Assembly: GCF_014851585.1 (NCBI RefSeq)
Contig: NZ_JACVAB010000004.1
Span: 310,001 to 374,000 of the forward strand
Reading direction: 5' to 3'
From: Agrobacterium sp. AGB01
Lineage (GTDB): Bacteria > Pseudomonadota > Alphaproteobacteria > Rhizobiales > Rhizobiaceae
Length of the DNA: 64,000 nt
A program made the position numbers and the translations under genes. This document shows, one piece after another, positions 18,059 to 26,925 of this stretch; position 1 is the stretch's first letter; each line of letters opens with the position of its first letter. The notes under the pieces were generated by a model that saw nothing but the letters and a program-made list of their open reading frames with translations, was not told the origin of the DNA and did not search any database.

Positions 18059-19014
18059 TGATGCTGACCCGTGCAGGCCTTGCCATCGCAGCTTTTCTTT
18101 GCGCCGCACCGGTGCTGGCGCAAACATGCAGCTTCAGTATGACGGATATGAATTTCGGTTTCGTCAATCTGGCAAGCGGTGCGGCCGTGGATACAACGGC
18201 CACATTAAATGTGACCTGCACCAACCCGCTGGCACTGGGCCTGTCGGTGCGTATCTGCCCCAATATCAACGCTGGTAGTGGTGGGCAATCCGGCGGCATT
18301 CGCCGCATGCTTCAAGGCAGCAACATACTCAATTATCAGCTGTATCAAAATGCCGGAAGAACAACACCTTGGGGTTCCACCACTCAAACGGCACTGGGTT
18401 CGCCACCGCCTATCGACCTGTTGCTACCCATTCTGCCGCCACTGCTTGGCAGCACCAGCCGCACCGTCTACGGCAGAATTTTAGCCAGTCAGGCATCTGC
18501 TGCGCGCGGCATCTATCTCTCGAGTTTCGCTGGCGCGCAAACCAGCTTCACCTATACGACCTATACGTTGCTGGCACCGAATTGCTCTGACGTTACGCAG
18601 AACCCGACACTGGTCCCTTTTAACGTAACGGCGGCTGTGGAACCGGCATGTCGTGTGTCGGCGCAGTCGATCAACTTCGGCAACCATGGCGTTCTCAATA
18701 GTGCAGTCGATGCAAACGGAGCGATCACACTGACCTGTACTGCGAACCTTGCCTACAGCATTGCCCTCAATGGCGGATTGAGCAATAGCCCGCCTGCTGC
18801 GCGGCAGATGGTCTTGGGAAGCTCATCGGTTATTTACGGGCTCTACAGGGATGCCGCCCGCTCCAATGTCTGGGGCAGTGCCGCTGGACAGGTGGTCACC
18901 GGCACAGGAACCGGGACATCACAGAGCGTAACCGTCTACGGTCGCGTTCCGGCACAAAACACGCCAGCGCCGGGGCAATATAATGACACGGTTGTTGTGA
19001 CGGTCAGCTATTAG
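18055..19014 (+). CDS. Double-SCPU-domain protein, probable pilus tip adhesin
   Basis: 319 residues. AGGAG at 18044-18048 is 6 bp before the chosen ATG, which overlaps the usher stop (ATGA). Signal peptide about residues 1-23 (ends VLAQTCSF). Two SCPU domains follow: residues about 24-180 and about 190-319; the second closely resembles the first gene of this operon (NFGNHGVLNSAVDANGAI, VYGRVPAQNTPAPGQYNDTVVVTVSY). A two-domain subunit encoded last matches the tip protein of Csu-type pili (CsuE position). The N-terminal domain would be the receptor-binding part; this is inferred from position and size. Confidence 0.85.
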   Translation: MMMLTRAGLAIAAFLCAAPVLAQTCSFSMTDMNFGFVNLASGAAVDTTATLNVTCTNPLALGLSVRICPNINAGSGGQSGGIRRMLQGSNILNYQLYQNAGRTTPWGSTTQTALGSPPPIDLLLPILPPLLGSTSRTVYGRILASQASAARGIYLSSFAGAQTSFTYTTYTLLAPNCSDVTQNPTLVPFNVTAAVEPACRVSAQSINFGNHGVLNSAVDANGAITLTCTANLAYSIALNGGLSNSPPAARQMVLGSSSVIYGLYRDAARSNVWGSAAGQVVTGTGTGTSQSVTVYGRVPAQNTPAPGQYNDTVVVTVSY

Positions 19015-19035
19015 CCGATGGCCACCGCATAAAAG

Positions 19036-19065
19036 GCCTCCTGCCACGCATCAGCGGCAAGAGGC
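19036..19065. terminator. Hairpin between the convergent pilus operon and aldolase gene
   Basis: Stem 19036-19045 with 19056-19065, ten pairs with one mismatch and a 10-nt loop. Leftward it is followed by TTTT (AAAA at 19031-19034); rightward by TTT. Likely a bidirectional terminator. Confidence 0.6.
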
Positions 19066-19082
19066 TTTCAACTCAACCAGCA

Positions 19083-20162
19083 TCAGACAATCTTGCCACG
19101 CGCGGCAACAGGCCATTTCTCAACGCCGGACACACCAGCGCCGGTTACGAAAACAGCGTCCACCATGTTCGTTACCACGCAAACGTGGTTCGGCACGATT
19201 TGCAGGCGATCACCGACATTCAGGCCGATGGAACCGGTACTGACCAGACGACCATGTTCCTCAGACAACTGATCAATTGTGATGTCATCACGACCGAGCA
19301 CATGACCATAGCCTGTCAGCCCGAGAAGGTCAGATGTCAGCGTCTTGGAACCAGCATCGATAATCGCACGGTTTGGTGCTGGCACAGAAACAACCGTCGC
19401 AAGCACCGTCAGGGCGCAATTGTCCCACGTCGTCACGCCGCGTGATACGAGCGAACGGTCATTATAGATATAGGTTCCCGGACGATACTCTGTCGTGACC
19501 GGCGCCTCGGCAGCATGCATCATCGACGGCGTGCCGCCCGATGTGATCACAGGAACAGCGATGCCCTGCGCCTCGATAAGCGACTTCGCTTCGCCCATAA
19601 AGCGCTCCACCGATGCCTCCCCACCAGCGGGCGGATAGGTCATCAGACCGCCAAACACGAGCCCCGGTGCCGCATCAATATAGGCTGCAAGCTTCAGAGC
19701 CGCATCAGGCGACGGAACACCACAACGGTTGGCACCGGTGTCGCATTCCACCAGAACGGCAAGCGGCTGCGCCTCACCAGCGAACGTCGCAGACAGTCCA
19801 TCCACAATCTCGGCGCTATCAGCAACAACCGATAGTTTTACCTTTCCGGCAAGGTCCTTCAGGTGCTCCAGCTTTTCGCTGCCGATGATGTTGTAGGTGA
19901 TCAGCACATCGGTGATTGCGTCGCTGCCTGCAACCATCGCCTCTGCTTCCGAGACTTTCTGGCAGGTGATGCCAGTTGCTCCGGCAGCAAGTTGCATCTC
20001 TGCCAATGCAGGCAATTTATGCGTCTTGATATGCGGCCTTACCCGCAATCCATTTTTATCAGCATAGCTCTGAAAACGCTCGACATTCGCCTTTGCGATA
20101 TCAAGGTCAACGAGGATTGCAGGCGTGTTGGCTACGTCAATGTCGCTGGGCGAAAAGGGCAT
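19083..20162 (-). CDS. D-threonine aldolase / D-serine dehydratase-family PLP enzyme
   Basis: 359 residues with the alanine-racemase-like TIM barrel of fold type III. HIKTHK near residue 44 provides the PLP lysine; TGANRCG, GGLMTYP and TSGGTPS are PLP-phosphate and barrel motifs; PNHVCVV near the C-terminus supplies the His/Cys metal site of the DSD1/D-threonine aldolase family. Expected reactions are retro-aldol cleavage of D-3-hydroxy amino acids or D-serine deamination. Divergent to an amino-acid ABC transporter with an IclR regulator, the setting of beta-hydroxyaspartate aldolase (BhcC) in other alphaproteobacteria; the other bhc genes are absent here. The exact substrate is uncertain. 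Confidence 0.85.
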   Translation of the reverse strand: MPFSPSDIDVANTPAILVDLDIAKANVERFQSYADKNGLRVRPHIKTHKLPALAEMQLAAGATGITCQKVSEAEAMVAGSDAITDVLITYNIIGSEKLEHLKDLAGKVKLSVVADSAEIVDGLSATFAGEAQPLAVLVECDTGANRCGVPSPDAALKLAAYIDAAPGLVFGGLMTYPPAGGEASVERFMGEAKSLIEAQGIAVPVITSGGTPSMMHAAEAPVTTEYRPGTYIYNDRSLVSRGVTTWDNCALTVLATVVSVPAPNRAIIDAGSKTLTSDLLGLTGYGHVLGRDDITIDQLSEEHGRLVSTGSIGLNVGDRLQIVPNHVCVVTNMVDAVFVTGAGVSGVEKWPVAARGKIV

Positions 20163-20299
20163 AAATTCCTCTGTCTTGGCAAGTACGGGGCTGCCACAAA
20201 ATACATCACTTTACGGCGCCGCACCAATTATCACCTATACCTATTGACAATACATCCTCCATGATACTTGATATGTCAATCCAATAAAACAGACATATG

Positions 20300-20313
20300 T
20301 CCAATATATTGGA
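20300..20313. promoter_or_regulatory. 14-bp perfect palindrome, candidate IclR-type operator
   Basis: TCCAATATATTGGA lies in the 185-bp divergent region between the aldolase and the ABC transporter. A smaller inverted repeat, TTGA-TATG-TCAA, is at 20268-20279. The cluster encodes an IclR-family regulator (start 23807), whose relatives bind short A/T-centred palindromes, so this is the most likely operator. Assignment is inference. Confidence 0.5.
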
Positions 20314-20347
20314 ATACAAGGAAACGTTCAGTTCATAGGGGAACGCC

Positions 20348-21190
20348 ATGACCATTTCTTTCCGTACCGGCATCATGTCTCTGGTCGCCGCCACATTCCT
20401 TTCCACCACTCCGGTTCTCGCCGACGGCAGCAAACTCGATGAAGTTCTTGCGCGCGGCCATCTCGTGCTCGGCACAGGCAGCACCAACGCGCCATGGCAC
20501 TTCAAGAGCGCCGACGACAAGCTGCAGGGTTTTGACGTTGATATGGGCCGCATTGTTGCCAAGGCGCTGTTTGGCGATCCAGACAAGATTGAATACGTCA
20601 ACCAGTCGTCTGACGCCCGTATTCCAAACATCACCACCAACAAGGTTGACCTGACCTGCCAGTTCATGACGGTAACAGGCGAACGCGCGCAGCAGATCGC
20701 CTTCACCATTCCTTATTACCGTGAAGGCGTCGGCCTAATGCTCAAGGCAGACGGCAAATATGCTGATTATGAAGCTCTGAAGGCCGCTGGCTCGTCCGTG
20801 ACCATCTCGGTTCTGCAGAATGTGTACGCTGAAGCCATGGTTCATGCCGCTCTGCCGGATGCGAAAGTTGACCAGTACGAATCCGTTGACCTGATCTATC
20901 AGGCTCTGGAATCCGGCCGTTCCGACGCTGCCGCAACCGACCAGTCGTCGCTTGCCTGGTACATGACCCAGAACCAGGGCCGCTACAAGGATGCCGGTTA
21001 CGGCTGGAACCCACAGACCTATGCTTGCGGCGTCAAGCGTGGCGACCAGGATTGGCTGAACTTCGTCAACACCGCTCTGCATGAAGCCATGACCGGCGTC
21101 GAGTTCGATTTCTATGCGAACTCCTACAAGACATGGTTCGGCAAGGAACTGGCGCCGCCACAGATCGGCTTCCCGGTCGAATACAAATAA
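20348..21190 (+). CDS. Polar amino acid ABC transporter, periplasmic binding protein
   Basis: 280 residues with signal peptide (about 1-25, ends VLADGS) and the SBP_bac_3 pattern: VLARGHLVLGTG, LQGFDVDMGRIVAKALFG, TCQFMTVTGERAQQIAFTIPYYREG. A GGGGAA ribosome site precedes the ATG. It captures a polar amino acid for the two permeases and ATPase encoded directly downstream. The neighbouring D-amino-acid-type aldolase suggests a hydroxy or D-amino acid ligand (inference). Confidence 0.9.
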   Translation: MTISFRTGIMSLVAATFLSTTPVLADGSKLDEVLARGHLVLGTGSTNAPWHFKSADDKLQGFDVDMGRIVAKALFGDPDKIEYVNQSSDARIPNITTNKVDLTCQFMTVTGERAQQIAFTIPYYREGVGLMLKADGKYADYEALKAAGSSVTISVLQNVYAEAMVHAALPDAKVDQYESVDLIYQALESGRSDAAATDQSSLAWYMTQNQGRYKDAGYGWNPQTYACGVKRGDQDWLNFVNTALHEAMTGVEFDFYANSYKTWFGKELAPPQIGFPVEYK

Positions 21191-21265
21191 GCTCACCGGC
21201 TTGTCTCATATGGACGGAGGGCACCACCCTTCGTCCCGCTCACTCTACTATGGCAGGATGACGCC

Positions 21266-21928
21266 ATGGGCTACACGCTCAATTTTGCCGCCGTCTGGCG
21301 CAGTTTCGACCAGCTTCTTGAAGGTCTGTTACTCAGTCTTGGCCTTGCTTTTGTTGCCATTCTGATCGGTGCGCTGATCGGTCTGCTTGTCGCTTTCGCG
21401 CTGATCTCAAAGAATGTCTGGATCAAGGCTCCGGCTGCGACCTATGTCACAATCATTCGCAACCTGCCGATCCTCGTGCTGGTGTTGTTTGCCTATTTCG
21501 CATTGCCGCAGCTTGGCGTGCGGCTTGGCAAAATCGAAAGTTTTGTCGCCGTTCTGGCGATCTATTCCGGTGCCTACCTGGCCGAAGTGTTTCGGGCCGG
21601 CCTGTTGTCGATCCCGCGCGGTTTGACGGAAGCAGGTCTCGCCATCGGCCTGACGCCGATGCAGATCCGCACTTCGATCATCGCACCGCTGATGTTCCGC
21701 AATGTGTTGCCATCACTGTCCTCTACGATCATTTCGCTGTTCAAGGACACATCACTTGCTGCGGCTATCGCCGTGCCGGAACTGACCTTCGAAGCACGCA
21801 AGATCAATGTCGAGACGTTTCGTATCGTCGAAACCTGGATCGTCGCATCGGGTCTCTACGTCACCACCTGTTTTGTGCTCGCCGCGCTGATGCGTTTTGT
21901 CGAGCGCCGTCTGGCCGTCCCGAGGTGA
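21266..21928 (+). CDS. Polar amino acid ABC transporter permease 1
   Basis: 220 residues, HisM/GlnP-type, with five membrane helices and the FxxxxIRNLPILVLVLFAYF pattern and the EAA loop RGLTEAGLAIGLTPMQIR. Lies 75 bp after the binding protein, within the same operon, and ends 4 bp before the second permease. Confidence 0.9.
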   Translation: MGYTLNFAAVWRSFDQLLEGLLLSLGLAFVAILIGALIGLLVAFALISKNVWIKAPAATYVTIIRNLPILVLVLFAYFALPQLGVRLGKIESFVAVLAIYSGAYLAEVFRAGLLSIPRGLTEAGLAIGLTPMQIRTSIIAPLMFRNVLPSLSSTIISLFKDTSLAAAIAVPELTFEARKINVETFRIVETWIVASGLYVTTCFVLAALMRFVERRLAVPR

Positions 21929-21932
21929 TGTC

Positions 21933-22598
21933 ATGATGGATTTTTCCGCTTTTTTTGATCAGGTCTGGCTGGCGCGTTACGTCATCCTCAAAGGCCTCGG
22001 CGTCACGGTATCGATCTCGCTTCTGTCGATCCTCGCAGGCTCAGTACTCGGTGTGTTCGTTGGCCTGTCGCTGGTCTACGGTAATCGTGTGCTTCGCTTC
22101 TTTGTCCGCGCCTACACTGACTTCATCCGCGGCACGCCGGTTCTCGTACTGGTTCTCGCCAGCTATTACGTGCTGTCAGCTGTCGGCATCGAGCTTGGAC
22201 CTTTTCAAGCGGGCGTGTTTGCCCTCGCCATCTTTTGTTCCTCGCATGTCGGCGAAATCGTCCGTGGTGGCCTGCAGGCCATTCCCAAGGGACAGACCGA
22301 AGCCGCCAAGGCAATCGGCCTGACCTTCAGCCAGACCTTCGCCTATGTGCTTTGGCCACAGGCATTGCGGCAGTTCCTGCCGGCCTGGGTCAATACGGCA
22401 GCGGAGATGGTCAAGGCATCGACCCTGCTTTCGGTGATTGGCGTTGCCGAGCTTTTGCTGCGCACGCAAGAGATCATCTCCCGCAATTTCATGAGCCTGC
22501 AGTTCTATTTCTTCGCCGGGCTTCTCTACTTCGTCATCAACTACAGCATCGAGCGTTTTGGCAAATACGTCGAACGCAAGACGGCTGTCCCGTCCTGA
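21933..22598 (+). CDS. Polar amino acid ABC transporter permease 2
   Basis: 221 residues from ATG 21933 (preceded by GAGGTGA, which spans the stop of the first permease); an upstream in-frame start at 21897 would overlap that gene. HisM-type helices with [17 protein letters not shown] and EAA loop [16 protein letters not shown]. Forms the channel with permease 1. Confidence 0.9.
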   Translation: MMDFSAFFDQVWLARYVILKGLGVTVSISLLSILAGSVLGVFVGLSLVYGNRVLRFFVRAYTDFIRGTPVLVLVLASYYVLSAVGIELGPFQAGVFALAIFCSSHVGEIVRGGLQAIPKGQTEAAKAIGLTFSQTFAYVLWPQALRQFLPAWVNTAAEMVKASTLLSVIGVAELLLRTQEIISRNFMSLQFYFFAGLLYFVINYSIERFGKYVERKTAVPS

Positions 22599-22609
22599 GG
22601 CCGCATGTC

Positions 22610-23380
22610 ATGAGCAAGGTACTTCTCGAAATTCAGGGGCTGCGCAAGCAATATGGCCCACTCGAAGTCTTAAAAGGCGTCGATACCACCATGCACGAAG
22701 GCGAGGTTATCTCGATCATCGGCTCTTCCGGCTCCGGCAAGACAACAATGCTTCGTTGCATCAACATGCTGGAAGAGTTCCAGGGCGGACATATCCGCCT
22801 AGGCGGTGAAGAGATCGGTTACGAATATTCCGGCAACACTCGCAAACGTAAAAGCGAAAAGGAAATTGCCCGACAGCGCGCCATGACCGGCATGGCCTTC
22901 CAGCAATTCAACCTCTTTCCACACATGACGGCGTTGCAAAACGTCATGCTCGGTCTCGTCAAGGTCAAGAAAATGAGCCGTGACGAAGCCCGCGCCATTG
23001 GGGAAAAGTGGCTTGAGCGCGTCGGCCTCGGTTCGCGTGGCGGCCATTTCCCCGGCCAGCTCTCGGGCGGCCAGCAGCAACGTGTTGCCATTGCCCGTGC
23101 CATTGCCATGTCACCCCAACTGATGCTTTTCGACGAAGTCACCTCGGCCCTTGACCCCGAACTGGTTGGTGAAGTGCTGCAGGTTATCAAGGGCCTGGCC
23201 GCAGACGGCATGAGCATGTTGCTCGTCACCCACGAAATGCGCTTCGCATATGAGGTGTCTAGCCGTGTGATCTTCATGAACCAAGGCGTCATCTGTGAAG
23301 AAGGCGACCCCAAGGAAATGTTCATCAAGCCGAAAACCGAGCGGCTTGCCGAATTCCTCAAGACATCCAGTTTCAACTAA
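22610..23380 (+). CDS. Polar amino acid ABC transporter ATP-binding protein
   Basis: 256 residues beginning [17 protein letters not shown]. Walker [10 protein letters not shown] (about residue 38), signature LSGGQQQRV, Walker [15 protein letters not shown] and H-loop THEM place it in the HisP/GlnQ family. A 12-residue insertion after the Walker A strand ([15 protein letters not shown]) is common in this subgroup. Energises uptake by the two preceding permeases. Confidence 0.92.
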   Translation: MSKVLLEIQGLRKQYGPLEVLKGVDTTMHEGEVISIIGSSGSGKTTMLRCINMLEEFQGGHIRLGGEEIGYEYSGNTRKRKSEKEIARQRAMTGMAFQQFNLFPHMTALQNVMLGLVKVKKMSRDEARAIGEKWLERVGLGSRGGHFPGQLSGGQQQRVAIARAIAMSPQLMLFDEVTSALDPELVGEVLQVIKGLAADGMSMLLVTHEMRFAYEVSSRVIFMNQGVICEEGDPKEMFIKPKTERLAEFLKTSSFN

Positions 23381-23398
23381 AAGAAAAGAGAGAATGCA

Positions 23399-23788
23399 AT
23401 GACTATCAAGCGTTACGGTGCGGGTGAAACCGGTGCAGGCGGACAGCCCCTTCCCTTCGCCAGAGCAGTTGAAGCCAATGGATGGCTGCATGTTTCCGGT
23501 CAGGTGCCTATGGAAAATGGCGAAATCGTTCGCGGCGGAATTGTCGCCGAGACCCGCAAGGCAATCGAAAATCTGATTGCCATCCTGCATGAGGCCGGTT
23601 ACGGCGTGGAAGACGTGGTCCGTGTTGGCGTCTGGTTGGACGACCCGCGCGACTTCTGGAGCTTCAACGGCGTTTACGCAGAATACTTCGGCGCCAACCC
23701 ACCAGCCCGCGCTTGTGTTCAGTCGAGTATGATGGTCGATTGCAAGGTAGAAGTCGACTGCATTGCTTACCGCGCCGACCGCGGCTGA
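23399..23788 (+). CDS. RidA family protein (first copy)
   Basis: 129 residues. RidA/YjgF proteins hydrolyse reactive enamine/imine intermediates released by PLP enzymes. The conserved Arg lies in PARACVQS and the trimer motif in VDCKVEVDCIAYR. It lies 18 bp after the ATPase gene, in the same operon, which links transport with detoxification of dehydratase or aldolase by-products from the neighbouring PLP enzyme. Confidence 0.88.
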   Translation: MTIKRYGAGETGAGGQPLPFARAVEANGWLHVSGQVPMENGEIVRGGIVAETRKAIENLIAILHEAGYGVEDVVRVGVWLDDPRDFWSFNGVYAEYFGANPPARACVQSSMMVDCKVEVDCIAYRADRG

Positions 23789-23806
23789 CAAGATTTGGAG
23801 AACAGC

Positions 23807-24613
23807 ATGACCGAGGCGCCACCCGATACGGTATCGCGACGCACAAGGGGACTGGATCGCGCATTCGAGATCCTCGAGTTTCTGCGCGTGAAGCGACAAC
23901 CCATGCGGCCAAACGAGATCGCCTCGGAAATCGGGGCGCCCCGATCGTCAGTCTATGAACTGATCAATCTTTTGTTGCGCCACGGCATGCTCGACTACGA
24001 AGGAGGAGACGGCCGCGTTTATCTCGGCCGCCGCCTCTACTTCCTCGGCACAGCCTATGCCGAACAATTCGATCTGATGCGCGAATGCGACCGCATGCTC
24101 ATCCGGCTTGCGGAAGAGACCCGAGAAACCGCACAGATGTGCTTGCTTGAAGGCCGCAAATATACCGTTGCCATGATGCGCGAAGGCATTCGCCCGTTTC
24201 GCATTTCATCCAATATTGGTGAACTGGTTTCCATCGCCTGGACGGCGTCTGGCCGTCTGCTTGTTTCGCATTTAAGCGACCAGCAGATCCTTGATCTTAT
24301 CCCGGCGGAAGATTTCATTCTGCCAAACGGCAGACGTATGGAACCGGCTGAATTCATCGCACAGGTGCGTCAGGCCAGCCGCGACGGCTTCTTTACCTTC
24401 AACAGTGAAGTCGAGAACTTCACCCATTGTTTTGCCGTGCCGATCTATCAGGCGGATGGCGCTTGCATCGCCACCCTTTGCCTCGTTGCGCCACGAGAAG
24501 ACGGCTTGCGTAATCGCACCGCCTATCTCGAAAGCTTGATCAAGGCAGCAGACGAGATATCCGAGAAGCTTGGTTTCCATAATAAGAGAAACCAAGCCAC
24601 TATCGCCGGATAA
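23807..24613 (+). CDS. IclR-family transcriptional regulator
   Basis: 268 residues from an ATG preceded by GGAGAA. N-terminal winged helix (about residues 10-75: LDRAFEILEFLRVKRQPMRPNEIASEIGAPRSSVYELINLLLRHGML) and a C-terminal GAF-like effector domain (about 85-260). Last gene of the transporter operon, so probably autoregulated. BhcR, the beta-hydroxyaspartate regulator, is of the same family. The palindrome at 20300-20313 is a candidate target. Confidence 0.9.
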   Translation: MTEAPPDTVSRRTRGLDRAFEILEFLRVKRQPMRPNEIASEIGAPRSSVYELINLLLRHGMLDYEGGDGRVYLGRRLYFLGTAYAEQFDLMRECDRMLIRLAEETRETAQMCLLEGRKYTVAMMREGIRPFRISSNIGELVSIAWTASGRLLVSHLSDQQILDLIPAEDFILPNGRRMEPAEFIAQVRQASRDGFFTFNSEVENFTHCFAVPIYQADGACIATLCLVAPREDGLRNRTAYLESLIKAADEISEKLGFHNKRNQATIAG

Positions 24614-24625
24614 CCTCGCTACACC

Positions 24626-24973
24626 CTACTTGGCTGCAATCGCAGTCATTTCCACAAGCAGGTCCGGGCGGGCAAGACGAGCCTCTACCGTTGCGCGGGT
24701 TGGTGCATGGCCCTTCGACACCCAGGCGTCCCAGGCTTCATTCATTTCATCGAATCCGGACATGTCAGCCAGATAGATATTGACGCTCACCAGATTGTCC
24801 TTGGTCACGCCAGCCTTTGAAAGCGTGTCTTCCATATCGAGAAGCACCTCTTCAGTCTGGATTTTGACCGACTGGCCACGGGTCTTTTCAGCGATATGAC
24901 CGGACAGGAAAATCAGGTTTCCGACAACGACTGCATCACTCCAGCGATCAGTCAGTCCAATTCTCTCAATCAT
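24626..24973 (-). CDS. RidA family protein (second copy)
   Basis: 115 residues from an ATG with GGAGATTGCT upstream; a longer in-frame start at 25195 would overlap the MYG1-like gene and is rejected. Contains the RidA signature around ADMSGFDEMNEAWDAW and Arg in APTRATVEARL. It resembles a different RidA subgroup from the 23399 copy. Convergent with the IclR gene (12 bp gap), so it could be transcribed with the MYG1-like gene upstream. Confidence 0.87.
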   Translation of the reverse strand: MIERIGLTDRWSDAVVVGNLIFLSGHIAEKTRGQSVKIQTEEVLLDMEDTLSKAGVTKDNLVSVNIYLADMSGFDEMNEAWDAWVSKGHAPTRATVEARLARPDLLVEMTAIAAK

Positions 24974-25031
24974 AGCAATCTCCTTTTCGCAGTGACACGT
25001 CACTCGCAGAAAGTGACGGCATGAGGCCGGT

Positions 25032-25976
25032 TTATTCGACTGTCGCCGGTGAAGCCTGCTCCGTCGCGAGGGCTTGCCGGACCGCGATCTCGGCCATGGC
25101 CAACGCGGCCTCACGGGTACGGGCGGCGGCGACAAAACGGCCATTGTGGCAGAAGCTTGCACCCTCCACACCACTTGCGGCTTCCAGATCGCCATTGGTC
25201 AGGCCCGCCCATGCGACGGGCAAATCAGCGCGCACTTCAAAGCCTTCATCGGCGCGACGAATGGTCGTCAGGCACCAGTCCTTTTCACGTGGATGCACCA
25301 CGAACAGCAAATGATCGGCACCGGCCTTGATGATCGTTGGGCGGAATGGCATGCCCATTGGCAATTCCAGAACACGCCGTTCCCCTGCATTGTTGATTGC
25401 CTGAAGAACAACCGCCTCGGCACGCATTTTGGAGGCGCTTTGGGCAATTCTGGCTTCGACAAAGCTGCGCGCCACACCAAGTGCTGCGTGGAAAGCGCGG
25501 TCGCTTGCATCTGGATCAGTGTCGTCAAACACAGGCTTGAGTGTCTCAAGCAATACAGGGAGTGTTAGCCCGCCCAAAACGCCTGAGGGGCTGAATGCGC
25601 CATTATCGACCAAATCAATCGGCAGCACGAAGTTTTCGTCAAATGACGCGTGAACCTTTTCAACATGTTCTACCGGCAGACCGGAAGCAACCAGGTAATC
25701 GCGACCGTAATGCCTCCAGACCAGACCAAAAGAGCTGTAAGGCTGGCCATCCTCGCGCAGTGGCGCGCCGCGCTGGTGATGATCGAAAATGTTCTTATCG
25801 GCATCGTACGCACCGCCGACATCGTAGATGATGCGATCTTCGCCCGGCGCGATCCATTCAGGCGCTCTGCTGCGGACAATACGTGCCTTCGGAAACAGCC
25901 GGGTCAGGATTACGCTGGACAGAAGTTCATCAGCATGGAAGCCACCGGAATGGGTGACGAGAAAGTCCGGGATCAT
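25032..25976 (-). CDS. MYG1 family protein (UPF0160, DHH-like metal hydrolase)
   Basis: 314 residues. The N-terminal VTHSGGFHADE and later DVGG..D...FDHHQRG are the metal-binding DHH-like motifs; the C-terminal half carries conserved family patterns such as FGLVWRHYG and LPMGMPFRPTI. Eukaryotic MYG1 is an RNA exonuclease; the bacterial members are barely studied. It precedes the second RidA gene on the same strand (58 bp). Confidence 0.85.
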   Translation of the reverse strand: MIPDFLVTHSGGFHADELLSSVILTRLFPKARIVRSRAPEWIAPGEDRIIYDVGGAYDADKNIFDHHQRGAPLREDGQPYSSFGLVWRHYGRDYLVASGLPVEHVEKVHASFDENFVLPIDLVDNGAFSPSGVLGGLTLPVLLETLKPVFDDTDPDASDRAFHAALGVARSFVEARIAQSASKMRAEAVVLQAINNAGERRVLELPMGMPFRPTIIKAGADHLLFVVHPREKDWCLTTIRRADEGFEVRADLPVAWAGLTNGDLEAASGVEGASFCHNGRFVAAARTREAALAMAEIAVRQALATEQASPATVE

Positions 25977-26087
25977 ACGGGAGACGTACCTTGTATTGTG
26001 GAAGATCAGCTTTGGGTGTGCACCAGATAGCCTGTGTCGAGTTTGATCTCAACCCGCCAATCATTTGTCATGTCGTCGCGTGAACTT

Positions 26088-26570
26088 TTATGCGATTTCG
26101 ATGATCTCGATTTCCTGATTTCCCGATTGCACCACATCACCGACAGCCTTCCCGATAAGAAGCCGGGCCACAGGAGAGACAAAGGAGATCGAACCTTTTG
26201 TCGGATCAGCCTCATCTTCGCCGACAATCCGATAGGTTTGCACCCGTCCGTCATCCCGACTGAAGGTAACGGTGTTGCCGAAGGCAACCTTGTCGGTTGA
26301 TGACGGCACCGGCATCAACTGAGCCGTATGAACTCTCGCAGCGTAATAACGCAAATCCCGCAAGGGATGGCCCGCCTGACGTCGCCGTTCGTTGACATCC
26401 TCGACGGCATTGGCGACAGCATAGGCTTCACGCGCCTGTTGCAACTGCAATTCAAGCGCCTGCAATCCCGCCTCTGTCACGAGATTGGGATGAGGTGAAA
26501 TAGGGCGATCAGGAAGCAGGGTTTCCGAAGCTGCTTCGGCACTTTCTTCCTTGACAAAGGCAACACTCAA
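26088..26570 (-). CDS. GreA/GreB-family elongation factor-like protein
   Basis: 160 residues from a TTG codon with GGAG 7 bp upstream; no ATG lies near. The C-terminal FKBP-like domain (about 85-160: VAFGNTVTFSRDDGRVQTYRIVGEDEADPTKGSISFVSPVARLLIGKAVGDVV) is clear GreA/B. The N-terminal coiled coil is short and bears few acidic residues at its tip (AVEDVNERRRQAG), so RNA-cleavage stimulation is uncertain. It may bind the RNA polymerase secondary channel in a Gre- or Rnk-like manner. Confidence 0.8.
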   Translation of the reverse strand: MSVAFVKEESAEAASETLLPDRPISPHPNLVTEAGLQALELQLQQAREAYAVANAVEDVNERRRQAGHPLRDLRYYAARVHTAQLMPVPSSTDKVAFGNTVTFSRDDGRVQTYRIVGEDEADPTKGSISFVSPVARLLIGKAVGDVVQSGNQEIEIIEIA

Positions 26571-26925
26571 TTTCCAACTCCGTCTGACATCAGGCTTATC
26601 TTCATCTGTAAGCCATTCTACGCCTTTTAGGTTCCGTAACCACCGCTGTCATCCCCGTCACGCTCCAAGCACAAGCGCCGCAACAACCAAGCCACCGGAT
26701 AGACAAAATACAAAATTCCATTCATGATTTTGTCGGAGAGACATTTTATACGGAAAATGACAGGACGTAACTCCAAACGCAGCCTTTCCCATAGTCTGCG
26801 CGGGCAGCGTTCACGCAGACAGTTGACACAGCCGCAAGTCTATCGCGCATTTCTATTGTTTATATTGAACACCAAAAAGTGCAGCTTAATCCGTTCGCAT
26901 TAGGGCCAATTGCTGAGGTTTCGCA
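26571..26925. other. Intergenic region between GreA-like and NTPase regulator genes
   Basis: About 355 bp with divergent flanking genes. No gene, repeat or clear operator seen; it becomes AT-rich after 26830, where the promoter of the rightward gene is expected. Confidence 0.4.
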
